64,000 nucleotides of DNA, taken from assembly GCF_006716085.1 (NCBI RefSeq), contig NZ_VFON01000001.1, forward strand, positions 930,001-994,000, given 5' to 3'. Of this stretch, positions 43,403-52,668 are shown piece after piece. Numbering within the stretch: position 1 is the stretch's first letter; each line of letters starts with the position of its first letter. A program made the translations under genes and the position numbers. The notes below the pieces were generated by a model that saw only the letters and a program-made list of their open reading frames with translations, made no database searches and was not told the DNA's origin. Source of the stretch: Leucobacter komagatae. GTDB lineage: Bacteria > Actinomycetota > Actinomycetes > Actinomycetales > Microbacteriaceae.

Positions 43403-44362
43403 CTACGCGGCTGCGGGCCGCGGGAAGAGCGCCTCGATCTGCGCGATCTGCTCGGGCGTGGGCCTGAACGCCTCCCCCGCCGCCGCGTTCTGGCGCACCT
43501 GCTCGGGTGTCGTCGCGCCGGCGATGACGCTCGAGATCGGCTCGTGCGTGAGCAGCCACCCGAAGGTCGCCTCAAGCATTGAGACGCCCCAACCCTCGCA
43601 GAGCGCACGGTACGCGTCGAGCGCGTCCCAGTTCGCGCCCTCGGCGACGTGCGCTCGCTGGCGCATGATGCGGGAGTCGGCCGGGAAGTGGTCGCGGGTG
43701 AACTTGCCGGTGAGCAGCCCGTTCGCGATCGGGAAGAACGGGAGCAGCCCGAGCCCGAGCTTGCGGGCGGCAGGCGTCACCGAGATGTCGGTCTCGCGGT
43801 TCACGAGGCTGAGCTCGTTCTGAGCGGTGACGAATGGTGTCACCCCGAGCTCCGCCGCGACGCGCGCCGCCTCCTCCATCTGCTCGGCGGAGAAGTTCGA
43901 GTGTCCAATCGCGAGGACCTTGCCCTCGCGAACAAGTTCATCGAGAGCCGATAGCGTCTCAGCGATGGGGGTGTCGGTGTCGGGCATGTGCAGCTGGTAG
44001 AGGTCAATGCGGTCGGTCTTGAGGCGCGTCAGCGAGCCCTCGATCGACGCGCGGATGAACTCGCGCGAGCCGCGCGCCCCCGCGTACGGCGCGCCCGACT
44101 CGGGGTAACCGAACTTCGTTGCGAGCACGATCTCGTCGCGCCGGCCGACGAGCGAACGCCCCATCATCTCCTCGCTCTTTCCGAACGAGTAGCCGTAGAG
44201 ATCGGCCGTGTCGAACAGCGTGATTCCGGCATCGATCGCGGCGTGGATGACGGCGTCGGTGCCTTCCTGCCCCTCGGTTTTCGAGCCCGGCCGCCCGAAG
44301 TTGTTGCAGCCGAGGCCGGTTGCAGAGACGACGATGGACGAGCTTCCGAGTGCACGAGTCAT
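43403..44362 (-). CDS. Aldo/keto reductase
   Basis: The 319-residue NADPH-dependent reductase of the AKR fold has DTADLYGYSFGKSEEMMGRSL with catalytic Asp and Tyr near 50-56, ATKFGYP with catalytic Lys, LYQLHMPD with catalytic His, GHSNFSAEQ and a C-terminal cofactor loop SSVIAGATTPEQVRQN. The start is the MTRALG ATG, with a TATGGT box 6 bases upstream; an in-frame ATG 10 codons earlier has no support. Substrate unknown. Confidence 0.92.
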   Translation of the reverse strand: MTRALGSSSIVVSATGLGCNNFGRPGSKTEGQEGTDAVIHAAIDAGITLFDTADLYGYSFGKSEEMMGRSLVGRRDEIVLATKFGYPESGAPYAGARGSREFIRASIEGSLTRLKTDRIDLYQLHMPDTDTPIAETLSALDELVREGKVLAIGHSNFSAEQMEEAARVAAELGVTPFVTAQNELSLVNRETDISVTPAARKLGLGLLPFFPIANGLLTGKFTRDHFPADSRIMRQRAHVAEGANWDALDAYRALCEGWGVSMLEATFGWLLTHEPISSVIAGATTPEQVRQNAAAGEAFRPTPEQIAQIEALFPRPAAA

Positions 44363-44452
44363 AGACCAACCATATTTCGTCAGCCGTCTCATTGGCTACG
44401 GGATTAGGCTTGAGCCAATCACTGATAGTTCTTACTTTGCACAAGGAGTACC

Positions 44453-47038
44453 GTGCCAGGAACAAACCTCACCCGCGTCGAAGCTCAGGAGCGGGCAAGC
44501 ATCGTCACGAGCCACAGCTACGAGGTCGCGCTCGACCTCACGACGGGCCCCGAGACCTTCGCGGCTGACACCACCGTCCGCTTCGATGCAACCGCCGGCG
44601 CCGCGACCTTCATCGACGTCATCGCCGACTCGGTTGAGTCGATCGAGCTCAACGGCGCAGAGCTCAACCCGGCTGAGCTGTTTGCCGACTCACGCATCCA
44701 GCTGCCGAACCTCGCGGCCGAGAACACGCTGCGCATCCGCTCGACGATGCGCTACATGAACACGGGCGAGGGTCTGCACCGGTTCGAGGATCCCGCCGAC
44801 GGCGAGGTCTACCTGTACTCGCAGTTCGAGGTGCCCGACTCGCGCCGCATGTTCCCCGTGTTCGAGCAGCCCGACCTGAAGGCGACGTTCCAGTTTACGA
44901 TCACCGCGCCGGCGCGCTGGAAGGTCGTCTCGAATCAGCCCACGCCCGAGCCGACCCCGGCGGGCACGAAGGCCGGCGCGCAGGGCGCTGACTGGGCTGA
45001 GCAGGACATCGCGACTTGGACGTTCGGCAAGACCCCGGTTATGTCGAGCTACATCACGGCGCTCATCGCCGGCCCGTACCGCGAGGTGCGCGGCGAGCTC
45101 ACGAGCACCGACGGCCGCGTCATCCCCCTCGGCGTATTCTGCCGCGAGTCGCTCGCGCCGTACCTCGACGCCGACTACATCTTCGACAAGACCCGCGAGG
45201 GCTTCAAGTTCTTCGAGACCGAGTTCGACTACCCGTACCCGTTCGACAAGTACGACCAGCTCTTCGTCCCCGAGTACAACATGGGTGCGATGGAGAACAT
45301 CGGCGCCGTGACCTTCACCGAGGCGTACGTCTTCCGCAGCCAGGTGACCGACGCGATGCGCGAGCGCCGCGTCGTCACGATCCTGCACGAGCTCGCCCAC
45401 ATGTGGTTCGGCGACCTCGTCACGATGCGCTGGTGGAACGACCTGTGGCTCAACGAGTCGTTCGCCGAGTACATGTCGGTGCTCGCGACCGCCGAGGCGA
45501 CCGAGTGGACCGGCAGCTGGACGACGTTCGTCGGCAGCGAGAAGTCTTGGGCGTACCGGCAGGATCAGCTCCCCTCGACCCACCCGATCGTGGCGCCCAT
45601 CCGCGACCTCGAAGACGTGCTCGTGAACTTCGACGGCATCACCTACGCGAAGGGCGCCTCGGTGCTCAAGCAGCTCGTTGCCTGGGTCGGCCGCGAACCG
45701 TTCATGCAGGGCGTGCACGACTACTTCGTGAAGCACAACCACTCGAACACCGAGCTGCCCGACCTCATGGTCGAGCTCGAAGCGCGCAGCGGCCGCGATC
45801 TCAGCGACTGGACGAAAAAGTGGCTCGAGACCGCTGGCGTGAACACGCTTCGCCCCGAGTTCACGGTCGACGCCGAAGGAAACTTCGAGACCTTCGCGAT
45901 CACGCAGACTGCGGCAGCCGACTACCCGACGATTCGCCCGCACCGCATCGCGGTTGGCCTCTATGAGGAGCAGGAGGGCAAGCTCGTTCGCGTGAAGCGG
46001 CTCGAGCTCGACGTCGACGGCGCGTCGACCAACGTTCCCGAACTCGTCGGCACCCAGCAGCCCGCGCTCGTGCTGCTCAACGACGAGGATCTCTCGTACG
46101 CGAAGATCCGCTTCGACGAGCGCTCGCTCGAAACCGCGAGCACCCAGCTCGGCCAGATCGAGGACTCGCTCGCCCGCTCGCTCGTCTGGGGCTCGCTCTG
46201 GGACGCGACCCGCGACGGCGAGTTCCCCGCGAGCCGCTTCGTGGACATCGTGCTCGCGCACGTCGCCGGCGAGACGAACTCGACCGTGCTGCGCACCGTG
46301 ATCCAGCAGCTCGTGCTCTCGGCGTCGAGCTACGTCGCGCCCGCGAAGCGCGAGGCGACGCTCGAGAAGGCCGCCGACGCGCTCTGGCAACTCGCCCTCG
46401 CGGCTGAGGCGGGCTCGGACAACCAGTTCCAGTTCGTGAAGGCGTTTGCGAGCCTCGCCGGCACCGACGCGCAGCTCGACCAGGTGCTCGCGCTGCTTGA
46501 GGAGCGCACCCCGCTCACCGGGCTCGACATCGACACCGACCTCGGCTGGGAGCTGCTCATCTCGCTCGCTGCCGGCGGCCGCGCGACCGGCGCTGAGATC
46601 GACGCCGCACTCGCCGACGACCGCACCGCGACAGGCAACCAGTCGGCAGCGCACGCGCGCGCCGCGCTCCCTACCGCCGACGACAAGGCCGCAGCGTGGG
46701 CCTCGGTCTGGGCAGAGGCTGGCAAGCCGAACGCGATCGTCCGCGCGACCGGCCTCGGCTTCCTGCGCGCGCAGGATCGCGAGCTACTCACGCCCTACAT
46801 CGAGCGTTTCTTCGCCGAGCTGCTTCCAGTGTGGGAGTCGCGCAGCTACGCGATCGCCGAGGAGCTCATCGACGGGTTCTACCCCTCGCCGCTCGCGAAC
46901 GATGAGCTGCGTCGCGCGACCGCCGCGTGGCTCGAGGCGAACGCGGAAGCGCCAGCAGCGCTTCGCCGCCTCATCGTCGAGCACCTCGCAGGCGTCGAGC
47001 GGGCACTCGTTGCCCAGGCGGCTGACGCGAGGGCCTAA
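44453..47038 (+). CDS. pepN: Aminopeptidase N (M1 family)
   Basis: The 861-residue zinc aminopeptidase has GAMENIG near 281-287, zinc motif HELAH at residues 312-316 with the third ligand Glu in NESFAEY near 335, and a C-terminal helical domain to the end. It trims N-terminal residues from cytoplasmic peptides. AAGGAG sits 5 bases before the GTG. The stop overlaps the next start (TAATG), so it heads pepN-mscS-glbO. Confidence 0.96.
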   Translation: MPGTNLTRVEAQERASIVTSHSYEVALDLTTGPETFAADTTVRFDATAGAATFIDVIADSVESIELNGAELNPAELFADSRIQLPNLAAENTLRIRSTMRYMNTGEGLHRFEDPADGEVYLYSQFEVPDSRRMFPVFEQPDLKATFQFTITAPARWKVVSNQPTPEPTPAGTKAGAQGADWAEQDIATWTFGKTPVMSSYITALIAGPYREVRGELTSTDGRVIPLGVFCRESLAPYLDADYIFDKTREGFKFFETEFDYPYPFDKYDQLFVPEYNMGAMENIGAVTFTEAYVFRSQVTDAMRERRVVTILHELAHMWFGDLVTMRWWNDLWLNESFAEYMSVLATAEATEWTGSWTTFVGSEKSWAYRQDQLPSTHPIVAPIRDLEDVLVNFDGITYAKGASVLKQLVAWVGREPFMQGVHDYFVKHNHSNTELPDLMVELEARSGRDLSDWTKKWLETAGVNTLRPEFTVDAEGNFETFAITQTAAADYPTIRPHRIAVGLYEEQEGKLVRVKRLELDVDGASTNVPELVGTQQPALVLLNDEDLSYAKIRFDERSLETASTQLGQIEDSLARSLVWGSLWDATRDGEFPASRFVDIVLAHVAGETNSTVLRTVIQQLVLSASSYVAPAKREATLEKAADALWQLALAAEAGSDNQFQFVKAFASLAGTDAQLDQVLALLEERTPLTGLDIDTDLGWELLISLAAGGRATGAEIDAALADDRTATGNQSAAHARAALPTADDKAAAWASVWAEAGKPNAIVRATGLGFLRAQDRELLTPYIERFFAELLPVWESRSYAIAEELIDGFYPSPLANDELRRATAAWLEANAEAPAALRRLIVEHLAGVERALVAQAADARA

Positions 47039-47964
47039 TGCGTCTCACCCAGACAGGCACGGAGGAGGTCACGGAGGCGGTAGGAAACGCCTTCGTCGAC
47101 TTCCTCCACGCCTGGGCGACCCCGCTCTGGATCGTCGGCATCATCGTCGCCGCGGTCATCGTGAACTGGGTGCTGCTGCGGGTACTCAACCGCACCGTCA
47201 CGCAGATCGTGCGCGGCGTGAAGCGCTCGCAGAACGTCGACACCACGTCAGAGATGCGCGCCGCGCCGTATATTCACGCGCGCGCCGTGCAGCGCACCCG
47301 CACGCTCGGTTCAGTCGGGCGGGCAGTCGTTACGTGGACCGTTGCGGTCATCGCGCTGATCCTGATCCTCGGCCGCCTGCAGGTCGATCTCGGCGCGGTG
47401 CTCACCTCGGCGGGTATCGTCGCGGCGGGGCTCGCGTTCGGCGCTCAGAACATCGTGAAGGATGTCTTGAACGGCATCTTCATGGTGTTTGAGGATCAGC
47501 TCGGCGTCGGCGACGTCGTCACCGTCGAGCAGATCACGGGCACTGTCGAGGAAGTCGGGATCCGCGTCACGAAGGTGCGCGCGCTTGACGGGACGCTGTG
47601 GTTTATTCGCAACGGCGAGATTCTCACGCTCGGAAATTCCTCGCAGGGGTGGGGTCGCGCGCTCGTGGACATCACCGTTGACGCGAAGCAGGATCTCGAG
47701 CACGTCTCAGAGGTCGCCATCTCTGCGGCGCGCAACCTGCTCTCTTCAGATCAGTTCGCCCGCAAGGTCACCGGCGAGCCCGAGGTGCTCGGCCTCGAGA
47801 GCGTCTTCGGGGACCGCGCGACGCTCCGACTCGCCATCCGCACGCGGCCAGAGGCACAATGGGAGGTGCAGCGGGGCATTCGAGCAGAGCTTCGCCGCAC
47901 GTTCGCGAAGGAGGGCATCCGGCTCTCCGATGAGCTCCCCCGCCTTCCCAAGGGAGAAGTATGA
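47038..47964 (+). CDS. MscS-family mechanosensitive channel
   Basis: The 308-residue protein has membrane helices at about 22-48 and 98-118. The pore helix and beta domain follow: LTSAGIVAAGLAFGAQNIVKDVLNGIFMVFEDQLGVGDVVTVEQITGTVEEVGIRVTKVR in outline, then LWFIRNGEI. This is the small MscS core that opens under membrane tension. It overlaps pepN by one base and glbO by four. Confidence 0.92.
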   Translation: MRLTQTGTEEVTEAVGNAFVDFLHAWATPLWIVGIIVAAVIVNWVLLRVLNRTVTQIVRGVKRSQNVDTTSEMRAAPYIHARAVQRTRTLGSVGRAVVTWTVAVIALILILGRLQVDLGAVLTSAGIVAAGLAFGAQNIVKDVLNGIFMVFEDQLGVGDVVTVEQITGTVEEVGIRVTKVRALDGTLWFIRNGEILTLGNSSQGWGRALVDITVDAKQDLEHVSEVAISAARNLLSSDQFARKVTGEPEVLGLESVFGDRATLRLAIRTRPEAQWEVQRGIRAELRRTFAKEGIRLSDELPRLPKGEV

Positions 47965-48434
47965 CCGACGCACCGACGCCGCCCGCAGATGCCGGCGGCG
48001 AGCAGCAGCCCCCTGCCCCGCGCCTCACGCTCCGTCAGGGTGAGACCGGCCACGCCGTCACCGACACCGTCTGGTCGCAGGTCGGCGGCACCGAGACGTT
48101 CGAGCGGATCGCGCGCGCTTTCTACCGCGGTATTCGTGAGGACGAGGTGCTCGCGCCGATGTATCCGCAGGACGACTGGGAGGGCGCGACCTGGCGTATC
48201 CAGGCGTTCCTCGAGCAGTATTGGGGCGGCCCGTCGGCGTACCAGGAGGAGCGCGGCCACCCGCGACTGCGGATGCGGCACGCACCGTTCCCAGTCACCC
48301 CCGACGCGAAGGAGCGGTGGCTGAAGCACATGCACGTCGCACTCGACGAGGTCGAGTTGCCGCCAATGCACGACGCCGCGTTCCGCGACTACATCGAGCG
48401 CGCGGCGCTCGCAATGGTCAACCGATTCGAATAG
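47961..48434 (+). CDS. glbO: Truncated hemoglobin, group II (GlbO-like)
   Basis: The 157-residue globin has a Pro/Gln-rich N-terminal extension of about 35 residues. The trHbII landmarks are Tyr B10 in FYRGI, PMYPQDD with Tyr at CD1, the proximal His in MRHAPFPV and Trp G8 in RWLKHM. These heme proteins handle O2, NO or peroxides. Third gene of a coupled operon behind pepN and mscS; that coupling is common in actinobacteria. Confidence 0.93.
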   Translation: MTDAPTPPADAGGEQQPPAPRLTLRQGETGHAVTDTVWSQVGGTETFERIARAFYRGIREDEVLAPMYPQDDWEGATWRIQAFLEQYWGGPSAYQEERGHPRLRMRHAPFPVTPDAKERWLKHMHVALDEVELPPMHDAAFRDYIERAALAMVNRFE

Positions 48435-48511
48435 CGGCGGTGCTCCCCCGCTGGGCTGGGCTGGGCTGGAGTGGGGAGGCTTCCTTCCACTGATCGGCAG
48501 CCGCCGAAGGG

Positions 48512-49045
48512 CTATTGCTCGTCCCAGACCAGCGGGGCGCGCGCGACCACGCGGTAGAAGCACTCTGCGTTCGGGTCTTGCTCGTGCACGAGCAAGACCA
48601 ACTCGGCGACCTCCCGCCCCTCGGCGTCCATCGGCATGGTCGACGTCTGCGGCCCCTCTGCGGGTCCGACGGAGATGTCGCCGCCGCCCGTGCGGAGGCC
48701 GGTGTCGAAGCATGGCCCTGCCGCGCTCCCGATGAGCTCACCGCCCACGCCGAGGGTCGCAACGGGCGCAGTGAGGTCGGTGAACCGGACCTCACCGATC
48801 TCCTCGGTTTCGCCGTCGTCAAGGGTGCGTAGGAATGTCTCGACTTCGAAGGTGGCGGATGTCAGCTCGTCCTCCGAAACGATGGTGCCGCTCGCGGTGC
48901 GCGGAGTGTAGCCAGGTTCTGCGCCGAGTGAGGCGCACCCAGTGAACAGCAGCGCTGAGAGGAGCGCGGTGGAACCCGCTACTGCCCGCACCACCGCTGT
49001 CCGCTTCGCGCGCGGGCATGCTCTCACTGACGTTGGTGGTCTCAT
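48512..49045 (-). CDS. Hypothetical lipoprotein
   Basis: Not recognised. The 177-residue protein has an Arg/Lys-rich N-region, a hydrophobic segment and the lipobox LLFTGC at about residues 28-33. The mature part is acidic and beta-rich (SGTIVSEDELTSATFEVETFLRTLDDGETEEIGEVRF), ending CFYRVVARAPLVWDEQ with two Cys that could pair. GGGGAGG lies 7 bases before ATG. It shares a 175-base region with the divergent DUF998-type gene. Confidence 0.75.
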   Translation of the reverse strand: MRPPTSVRACPRAKRTAVVRAVAGSTALLSALLFTGCASLGAEPGYTPRTASGTIVSEDELTSATFEVETFLRTLDDGETEEIGEVRFTDLTAPVATLGVGGELIGSAAGPCFDTGLRTGGGDISVGPAEGPQTSTMPMDAEGREVAELVLLVHEQDPNAECFYRVVARAPLVWDEQ

Positions 49046-49176
49046 CCTTGGGCCTCCCCTTCGTGCTAGGGCCAGCCTAGCCTGGGGTCGGGTCGAGGTG
49101 TGCCCGGCCGCACGGCCCGATAGTGCGGAGCCACGACACGCTCCCAATTGGACCAAATCTGTGACTTGAATCGGAA

Positions 49177-49201
49177 GATTCCAAGAGAATGTCTTGGAAT
49201 C
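49177..49201. promoter_or_regulatory. Perfect 10-bp inverted repeat (operator) before the DUF998-type gene
   Basis: GATTCCAAGA-GAATG-TCTTGGAATC is a perfect palindrome centred 31 bases before the ATG. A TATTGT -10-like box begins 2 bases after it, so a bound regulator would cover the -35 region. No regulator gene is adjacent. Confidence 0.6.
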
Positions 49202-49220
49202 GTATTGTGATTGACACGAG

Positions 49221-49979
49221 ATGAGTTGGAGACACCGAGAGATGCGCCGAAACGCCCCAGCTAGGCAACCCGCGACGGGCGAGCCACTCTCAAGCCGCAC
49301 AGATTCCAGCGACTCGTCGCTCAACCGAGCAGAGCAATCGTCGGCCACCGTGCTGGTGAAGGGCTGGGCCGGCGCGCTCTGGGTCGCGGCTCCACTGTGG
49401 TACGTGCTTTGTGAGGCCGTCGCGGCGGCCGGATTCCCTGGGTACAACTACGCCACCTTCTTCATCAGTGACCTTGGCGTGCCAGAGCCTGGGCAGTTCG
49501 ACGGCCGCCTCCTCACCTCCCAAATCTCAAGCGTCATGAACGCAGGCTTCATTGGAGCCGGCCTCCTATTCTTCCTTGGCACCGTCGCCGTCGCCTCACA
49601 GCTCGACCGCGGTGCCGCGAAGACGTCTTGGCTCTTCGCAGCGGTGCTTCACGCTGTCGGGATAGTCTTCGTTGGGCTTGTGCCGGGGTCTCAGACAAAT
49701 TGGGACAATGGCCTCATGGTCGTTCACGTCGTGGGCGCCATTGCGCTCATCGCTGGAGGAAACGTCGCCGCGATTCTGTCAGGAAGAGCGCTTCGACCGC
49801 TTGGCCTGCCGCGGTGGGTTCTCCGCTCCGGCCAGATTCTCGGCGCACTCGGATTCGTAAGCGCGCTCCTGCTTATCGGTACCCTGCTCGTGCCAGCCGG
49901 GGTTTCAGAGCGCGGTGCCGTCTACTCGTTCTTCGCGTGGCAACTGCTCGCCGGGATCGGGATGCTCCGCGCGCGGTGA
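49221..49979 (+). CDS. DUF998-type membrane protein
   Basis: The 252-residue protein has a polar N-terminal 45 residues and then six hydrophobic helices. GYNYATFFISDLGVPEPGQFDGR lies after the first helix, as in DUF998 proteins. Their function is unknown; their topology resembles small channel or lipid-binding proteins. Controlled by a palindrome immediately upstream. Convergent with a lipoprotein gene downstream. Confidence 0.78.
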   Translation: MSWRHREMRRNAPARQPATGEPLSSRTDSSDSSLNRAEQSSATVLVKGWAGALWVAAPLWYVLCEAVAAAGFPGYNYATFFISDLGVPEPGQFDGRLLTSQISSVMNAGFIGAGLLFFLGTVAVASQLDRGAAKTSWLFAAVLHAVGIVFVGLVPGSQTNWDNGLMVVHVVGAIALIAGGNVAAILSGRALRPLGLPRWVLRSGQILGALGFVSALLLIGTLLVPAGVSERGAVYSFFAWQLLAGIGMLRAR

Positions 49980-50031
49980 TCCACTGTGCTCCTCCCTCCG
50001 AGCGAAGCGCGCCCGAGGCCGGCGCGAGCAA

Positions 50032-51093
50032 CTACGGGGCCGCGATCGCGAGCGATAGCTCCGCGGGCTCGAGGAGTGTTACCGGGTCGGCCTCGTTGTA
50101 GGACGCCTGCGCGTGGAGTGAATACGCAGCGAGTTCGTCGACAGCGCCGCCAGGGTACCTCGGCGAGAAATAGTCCTTCACGATCACGAAGTAGTTGGGG
50201 TAGTGCGCCTCTCCAGCTTCTGAAGGCTCATCGTACTTCGTGCCGATCGCTGCCCCAGAGATGATTCCGCCCGCGGACTCTGAACAGCTTGCCCCCGACG
50301 AGTGGTTGGCTTCGAGGTACGCCGTCGTCGTCAAGCTCCCGCTCTGAGCCGCCACGAGCGCGAACCGGAGCCTGAGGGGCTGCGGCTGCCCAGGGGTCAC
50401 GTTCTTCACCGATGCGCCAAGCGGAATCGCCGCGTCCTTGGTCGGGTCGAACCCGCATCCGGCGCCTGCGATGAATTCATCTTTCTTCGGGTGTTGGATC
50501 GCCTCGCCCGAAAGCAACGTATGGGCGCTCAGCGCGACAATCTCGCGGTACCCGAGCTTGCTCTCGGTCTCCCACGTGACGTAGTCGTCTCCGAAGCTCT
50601 TGATGAGGTTGGATGCCCCAACGATGTTGCCCGCTCCGAACACGGTGCACGCGCGCACGATCTCTTCGCTCGTAACCTCGCGGTCGAGCGAGAACGACTG
50701 ATCTTCGTACATTGCCGCGAGCCATGCCTGCTGCGTCGCTGGGTCCAGCCCCTCGAACGACGCACAGTCTGGGTCGTTCGCGTCGGCGTACTGCAGGTTG
50801 CTCAGGGTTTCAGCCCCGTCCGCCGTCCCGCAGACTTCGAAGTAGTAGTCGGCGAGCGACATGCTCTTCGCCCCGCTCGACGAATAGACCTGCACCGCTG
50901 GCTCTTTCGCAAAGAACTTCGCCGCGGTCTTTGCGGGAAGCGCCAAGTACTCTTCGCAGGTCTCGGGGGCCTCCACCTTGGGCTTTCCAGGGGGCTTTCC
51001 AGGCGCGCCTGCGCAGCCGGCAGCCGTAAGGAGAGCGAGCAAGACGAGGACGGCGCCAGCGGCGCGCGGTCGATTGAATCTCCGAGTGTTCAT
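50032..51093 (-). CDS. Large hypothetical lipoprotein
   Basis: Not recognised. The 353-residue protein starts with an Arg-rich N-region, a hydrophobic core and lipobox LTAAGC near residue 26, followed by a GKPPGKPK linker. The mature domain has paired Cys (CEEYLALP..., VCGTADGAE, DCASFEG, ACTVFG, GAGCGF, ASCSES), suggesting several disulfides outside the cell. AGGAG is 5 bases before ATG. No clear neighbour relationship. Confidence 0.75.
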   Translation of the reverse strand: MNTRRFNRPRAAGAVLVLLALLTAAGCAGAPGKPPGKPKVEAPETCEEYLALPAKTAAKFFAKEPAVQVYSSSGAKSMSLADYYFEVCGTADGAETLSNLQYADANDPDCASFEGLDPATQQAWLAAMYEDQSFSLDREVTSEEIVRACTVFGAGNIVGASNLIKSFGDDYVTWETESKLGYREIVALSAHTLLSGEAIQHPKKDEFIAGAGCGFDPTKDAAIPLGASVKNVTPGQPQPLRLRFALVAAQSGSLTTTAYLEANHSSGASCSESAGGIISGAAIGTKYDEPSEAGEAHYPNYFVIVKDYFSPRYPGGAVDELAAYSLHAQASYNEADPVTLLEPAELSLAIAAP

Positions 51094-51314
51094 GTGTCTC
51101 CTAGTGCGGCAAAGGTCCGGGCCAAGCGCCCACCGTGGGCGCAGGTGCGCCCGGTCATGGCGACAGCTCACCACACGCTCGGGCAAGGAATGCGATGTTC
51201 TCGACGGAATCGAACACTCGGGAAAAGCCGAACCAGCAGGATCCTCCGTTGGCGCCTCGCCACTCGCGTGGGCGCTACCGCGGCCGTGCCCCGCACGCGG
51301 CGGGTTTGCGGCCG

Positions 51315-51620
51315 CTACGCGCCCCCGGCTATCTCCCGCAGAGCGGCGACGTGATCAGCGAAGGCCTTCGTGCCCGTCTTGCTCGCTGCAACCCAGGTGC
51401 GCGGCCGATTCGCGACGTAGCCCTTCGTTACCTGGAGATAGCCTTCGCCCTCGAGGTGCGCGATCGCCTTGCTGAGCTGCGAGTCGCCGACGTCGAGCAG
51501 CTCGCGAAGCGTCGCGAAGTCGGCTTCGGTCGCCGGGCCGAGCGCCGCCATGAGCGAGAACCGCACCGGGGTTTGAAAGGCAGGGTTCAGACGATGCAGT
51601 GGATGCTGCGGGGGCGTCAT
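51315..51620 (-). CDS. Small winged-helix regulator coupled to a membrane protein
   Basis: The 101-residue wHTH protein shows LNPAFQTPVRFSLMAALGPATEADFATLRELLDVGDSQLSKAIAHLEGEGYLQVTKGYV in outline, then NRPRTWVAASKTG as the wing. This is the HTH_27/MarR-like type that often pairs with a membrane protein. Its ATG overlaps the upstream gene's stop (ATGA), so the pair is co-translated and probably autoregulated. Confidence 0.8.
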   Translation of the reverse strand: MTPPQHPLHRLNPAFQTPVRFSLMAALGPATEADFATLRELLDVGDSQLSKAIAHLEGEGYLQVTKGYVANRPRTWVAASKTGTKAFADHVAALREIAGGA

Positions 51621-52492
51621 CGGCGCCTGGTTGTCGGGAGGAACGCGGCGACGGTCATCACGAGAACCACACTCGCGGCGGCACCTATGGCCCACGGCCA
51701 GCCCCAGCTCGCCCCGCCCACGACGGAGGCACTCGACCCGAATGCGACCGCAACCGCGACCACAAAGCACGCCCATTGCGCCGGGCCCCACTCAAACCCG
51801 ACATTCGGCAGGCCGAAGTTCGAGCGCCACGCGAACAGCATCGGGATGAAGGCGACCATCACAATGACCCCGGTCACCGCGGCAGCAAACGGCAGCGCGC
51901 TCGCGATGAGTTGTGCCGCGAGCACGACCCCGACGAGCACGCTCGTAGTTCGCGCCGCGCCGCTGAGCCGGGCGGGCTCCCACTCCTCGTTCTTCCGGGT
52001 GCTTCGGGATGCAAATTGCCGAAGGGGCCGCAGCCCCATCAACAGGAACACACAGATCGGCATCACTACGTTCAACCACCCGGGGTAGCCTGAGCCGGCA
52101 TAGTTCGCGATCCCTAGCGTGAGGAAACCCGCCAGGAAGAGCACCCAAAGCCCAATCGTCGTCGCGGATTCCCGGACGCGCACGCCGTAGCGCTCACGGC
52201 CCCCCTGCGACAGCGCGCTCGCACAGATCACCGGCACGAGCAGCAGCATGCTCGCTGGGTAGGTCCCCTCGGCCCCCACCGCTCCACGCCCGCCGTAGGC
52301 GAACAGGAACAGCGCAACGTACGCCGACATCATCAGCGCGAGCAGGATCATGAGGGCGGAGTAGCCGCGACTGGGCGCGAGCCCCTCCTCGGGGCGCTGG
52401 AGCCGCTCAAGCTCGGCGAGCTGCGCCGCCGCCGAACTCGGGTCGCGGCTGAGACTGTCGGGGGCGGCGCCTTGCTCGCTTGAACTTTCCAT
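51617..52492 (-). CDS. Multi-pass membrane protein paired with the wHTH regulator
   Basis: Not recognised beyond topology. The 291 residues have about 45 polar N-terminal residues and then seven or eight hydrophobic helices, ending FLPTTRRR. The start has a TACTTT box 4 bases upstream and no SD, a leaderless layout; an ATG 12 codons earlier lies upstream of that box. Coupled to the regulator gene by ATGA. Confidence 0.75.
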   Translation of the reverse strand: MESSSEQGAAPDSLSRDPSSAAAQLAELERLQRPEEGLAPSRGYSALMILLALMMSAYVALFLFAYGGRGAVGAEGTYPASMLLLVPVICASALSQGGRERYGVRVRESATTIGLWVLFLAGFLTLGIANYAGSGYPGWLNVVMPICVFLLMGLRPLRQFASRSTRKNEEWEPARLSGAARTTSVLVGVVLAAQLIASALPFAAAVTGVIVMVAFIPMLFAWRSNFGLPNVGFEWGPAQWACFVVAVAVAFGSSASVVGGASWGWPWAIGAAASVVLVMTVAAFLPTTRRR

Positions 52493-52592
52493 ATAGAAAG
52501 TATGTGCCGACTCGATAGCACATGTCAACCGTGGGGCGCGGCAGCGGCGCTTTCGCGCTGGCCCCTGCCCGCAGTGTACGATTTCTTAAGTC

Positions 52593-52668
52593 GCCTCCTT
52601 AGCTCAGTGGATAGAGCAACAGCCTTCTAATCTGTCGGTCGCTGGTTCGAGTCCAGCAGGGGGCACCA
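52593..52668 (+). tRNA. tRNA-Arg (anticodon UCU)
   Basis: A 76-base cloverleaf with acceptor GCCTCCT/AGGGGGC (one G-U pair), D-stem GCTC/GAGC, anticodon loop CTTCTAA giving TCT, T-stem CTGG/CCAG and encoded CCA. The anticodon stem has an unusual C31-U39 mismatch (ACAGC against TCTGT). It reads AGA/AGG codons. Confidence 0.92.

Noticed and set aside
44690..46654. A 654-codon open frame on the minus strand opposite pepN
   Set aside because: It mirrors the codon bias of pepN, has an Arg/Glu/Val-rich composition typical of antisense frames in high-GC DNA and contains no recognisable domain.
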